Source of the DNA: Kitasatospora cheerisanensis KCTC 2395
GTDB lineage: Bacteria; Actinomycetota; Actinomycetes; Streptomycetales; Streptomycetaceae
Assembly: GCF_000696185.1 (NCBI RefSeq)
Contig: NZ_KK853997.1
Coordinates: 3,886,410 to 3,950,409 of the forward strand
DNA length: 64,000 nt
Direction: 5' to 3'
Shown: in pieces, positions 62,055 through 64,000 of the stretch
Layout of the letters: every line of letters begins with the position of its first letter
Position numbering within the stretch: position 1 is the stretch's first letter
Program-made: the position numbers and the translations under genes
The notes under the pieces: model-generated
What the model was told of the DNA's origin: nothing
The model's database searches: none
The model's input: only the letters and a program-made list of their open reading frames with translations

Positions 62055-63716
62055 TCACCCCTTGCCGAGCACCGTCACATCCAGCCGCTCGGCGGCGTAG
62101 TCGGCCCGGATCACCTTCTTGTCGAACTTGCCCACCGAGGTCTTCGGCACCGACTCGATCAGCGCCCAGCGCTCCGGCAGCTGCCAGGAGGCGACCCGCT
62201 CGGCCAGGAAGGCCCGCAGCTCGGGCAGGCCGGCGGTGGCGCCGGGCCGCAGCACCACGGTGGCCAGCGGGCGCTCGCCCCACTTCTCGTCCGGGACGGC
62301 GACCACGGCGGCCTCGGCCACCTCGGGGTGGGCCATCAGGATGTTCTCCAGGGCCACCGAACTGATCCACTCCCCACCGGACTTGATGACGTCCTTGGCC
62401 CGGTCGGTGAGGGTCAGGTAGCCGTCGGCGGTGATGGTGCCGACGTCGCCGGTGCGCAGCCAGCCGTCGGGGCTGAACTTGTCCTCGGGGCGCTCCGCCT
62501 CGGCGTTCGCGCCGCCGAAGTAGGCCGCGGCGATCCACGGGCCGCGCACCTCCAGCTCGCCCTCGGCGACGCCGTCGTGCGGCATCGCCTCGCCGCCGGG
62601 GCCGATCAGCCGGGCCTGCACGGAGGCGGGGAAGACGCCCTGGGTGACGCGGTAGACCCACTCGTCCTCGCCGGTGACGCCGGCCGGCGGGTGGGCGACG
62701 GTGCCGAGCGGGGAGGTCTCGGTCATGCCCCAGGCGTGGATGACCCGGATGCCGTGCCGCTCCTCGAAGGCCTTCATCAGCGAGGGCGGGCAGGCCGAGC
62801 CGCCGATCACCACGGTCTCCAGCGTGGAGGTGTCGTAGTCGCCGGCGTCCAGCTCGTCCAGCAGGCCGGTCCAGATGGTCGGGACGGCGGCGCCGAAGGT
62901 CGGCTTGATCCGGTCGATCATCGTGGCCAGCGGCTTGGGCTGGAGGAAGCGGTCCGGCATCAGCAGGCTCGCGCCGGTCATGAACGCCGCGTGCGGGATG
63001 CCCCAGGCGTTCACGTGGAACATCGGGACGACCGGCAGCACGGTGTCACGGGCGGTGAGGCCGAAGCTGGAGGCGGCGATGATCTGCATCGAGTGCAGGT
63101 AGATCGACCGGTGGCTGTACACCACGCCCTTGGGGTCGCCGGTGGTGCCGGAGGTGTAGCAGAGCGCGGCGGCCTGCTTCTCGTCGATGTCGGTCTGCCA
63201 CGGGTAGTCGGTCGGGCGGCCCGCGATCAGCGTCTCGTAGTCGTGCACCGTCCCGCCGAAACCGGCCAGCGCGGCCGGGTCGTACGGGCCGGCCACCACG
63301 ATGTGCCGGACGGTGTCGGCCAGCTGCGGCAGGACGGCGGCGAGCAGCGGCAGCACCGAGCCGTTGACGATCACCACGCGGTCGGCGGCGTGCTTCACGA
63401 TGTAGGCCAGCTGGTGGGCGGGCAGCCGCAGGTTCAGCGTGTGCAGCACCGCACCCATGGACGGTATCGCCAGGTACGCCTCCTGGTGCTCCGTGTTGTT
63501 CCACATCAGGGTGCCGACGGCCTCGCCCTGGGCGACGCCGAACTCCTCGCGCAGCGCGTGCGCGAGCTGCGCGGCGCGGGCGCCGATCTCGGCGAAGGTC
63601 CGGACGACCGGGCCGTCCTCGGTCCAGGTGGTGACGGTCGACCGCCCGTGAATGGTGGACCCGTGCTGCAGAATCCGGGCGACGGTGAGCGGAACGTCCT
63701 GCATCGTGCTGTACAC
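62055..63716 (-). CDS. Long-chain fatty acid-CoA ligase (AMP-binding)
   Basis: 553 residues. AMP-binding P-loop YTSGTTGDPKG (187-197), then HAWGMTETSPLGTV, GWLRTGDVG, and the C-terminal lysine motif TSVGKFDKKVIR. It activates a fatty acid to acyl-CoA through an acyl-adenylate. The GTG start has AAGGAGGA 6-7 bases upstream. The gene appears single in the window. Confidence 0.95.
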   Translation of the reverse strand: MYSTMQDVPLTVARILQHGSTIHGRSTVTTWTEDGPVVRTFAEIGARAAQLAHALREEFGVAQGEAVGTLMWNNTEHQEAYLAIPSMGAVLHTLNLRLPAHQLAYIVKHAADRVVIVNGSVLPLLAAVLPQLADTVRHIVVAGPYDPAALAGFGGTVHDYETLIAGRPTDYPWQTDIDEKQAAALCYTSGTTGDPKGVVYSHRSIYLHSMQIIAASSFGLTARDTVLPVVPMFHVNAWGIPHAAFMTGASLLMPDRFLQPKPLATMIDRIKPTFGAAVPTIWTGLLDELDAGDYDTSTLETVVIGGSACPPSLMKAFEERHGIRVIHAWGMTETSPLGTVAHPPAGVTGEDEWVYRVTQGVFPASVQARLIGPGGEAMPHDGVAEGELEVRGPWIAAAYFGGANAEAERPEDKFSPDGWLRTGDVGTITADGYLTLTDRAKDVIKSGGEWISSVALENILMAHPEVAEAAVVAVPDEKWGERPLATVVLRPGATAGLPELRAFLAERVASWQLPERWALIESVPKTSVGKFDKKVIRADYAAERLDVTVLGKG

Positions 63717-63906
63717 CAGGGGTCCTCCTTGACCGACCGGCGGATTGTTACCCGCAGGTAGTAGGCGATGTCCTCGATTGTTTCCCCGGTGCCCCCGCGC
63801 TGTCAGTAGCCGCAACCGAGATGAGACCGAGGCGATCCGCCGCGTGTCCGTCCATGTTCGGCGGGTGGCCGAAAACCGCGACCCGGGGCCGCCGACGAGG
63901 GCCCGC

Positions 63907-63920
63907 GGAAAGCGCTTGCC
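63907..63920. promoter_or_regulatory. Fifth copy of the GGAAAGCGCTT operator
   Basis: GGAAAGCGCTTGCC, identical to the site at 14013-14026. It lies in the 284-bp gene-free end of the window, upstream of the acyl-CoA ligase (190 bp) or of a gene beyond the edge. Confidence 0.55.
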
Positions 63921-64000
63921 CTCGGCCGCCGGACGGTCGGCGGTCCCGCGCCGCGTCCACGCCCGGGCGGTAACCGTCTTTGACCAACCACACTCCTTAC

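Noticed and set aside
63748-63993. Short minus-strand frames starting near GTG 63991-63993
   Set aside because: Low-complexity Arg/Gly/Pro products and no recognisable domain; more likely intergenic with a regulatory box.
1-64000. CRISPR array, prophage or biosynthetic gene cluster
   Set aside because: No regularly spaced repeats with unique spacers, no phage structural genes, integrase or transposase, and no PKS/NRPS or terpene genes were seen.

Overview
The window is high-GC actinobacterial chromosome, almost certainly from the family Streptomycetaceae (Streptomyces or Kitasatospora; the genus is an inference). The signs are very GC-rich third codon positions, frequent GTG starts, ATGA/GTGA stop-start overlaps, and a block containing upp, an acidic TadA-associated protein, tadA, tRNA-Ser(CGA) and two tandem SigB/SigF-type sigma factors. 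From memory this block resembles the S. coelicolor upp-to-sigF/sigN region.

Left part (1-36 kb): a LysR regulator cut by the window edge faces a 14-TM-type MFS exporter. A GbsR/MarR-like regulator faces a DUF4097 protein and a DrrA/DrrB-like ABC exporter. A SigE-type sigma factor is followed by its membrane-anchored partner. A small membrane protein, an ABC ATPase and a permease form an operon facing a DesK-type two-component system across a repeat-rich 531-bp gap. Then come GAPDH with four copies of a LacI/CcpA-like operator, a GlxA-type regulator, an ECF41 sigma factor with an SDR gene, two DinB genes, a YafY/MerR pair, a TetR/oxidoreductase pair with a duplicated operator, a VOC protein, three tandem beta-propeller lipoprotein paralogues, SixA-like phosphatase, HhH-GPD, FBP, YbhB, hydrolase, TIM-barrel and HerA-like genes, and the upp/tadA housekeeping group.

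Middle (36.5-43.5 kb): just downstream of tRNA-Ser(CGA) lies an accessory-looking segment. It has an LPXTG-anchored lectin-like surface protein split over three frames, then a two-gene module made of a 2-TM protein and a 1236-residue NACHT (NLR-type) ATPase with HEAT repeats. Both proteins of the module carry the same short GQSA...GG motif, twice at the C-terminus of the membrane protein and once at the N-terminus of the NACHT protein. This looks like an NLR/effector signalling pair and is the most interesting system here. A 167-bp MITE-like element with 21-bp perfect terminal inverted repeats follows.

Right part (43.9-64 kb): Dabb protein, sigF-like and sigN-like sigma factors, tyrosine phosphatase, aldo/keto reductase, an SPFH-NlpC/P60 operon, a large secreted Ig-like/GEVED surface protein, two identical tRNA-Arg(ACG) genes and a tRNA-Ser(GCT), a PAS hybrid-kinase-like protein with a degenerate kinase core, an OmpR-type two-component system facing a PepSY gene (also in three frames), a His-rich DUF4396 membrane protein behind a CsoR-like operator, and an acyl-CoA ligase.

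Two genes each need two single-base deletions to be explained, and the MFS frame runs about 300 bp into its convergent neighbour. Residual indel errors in GC runs are therefore a real possibility in this sequence.
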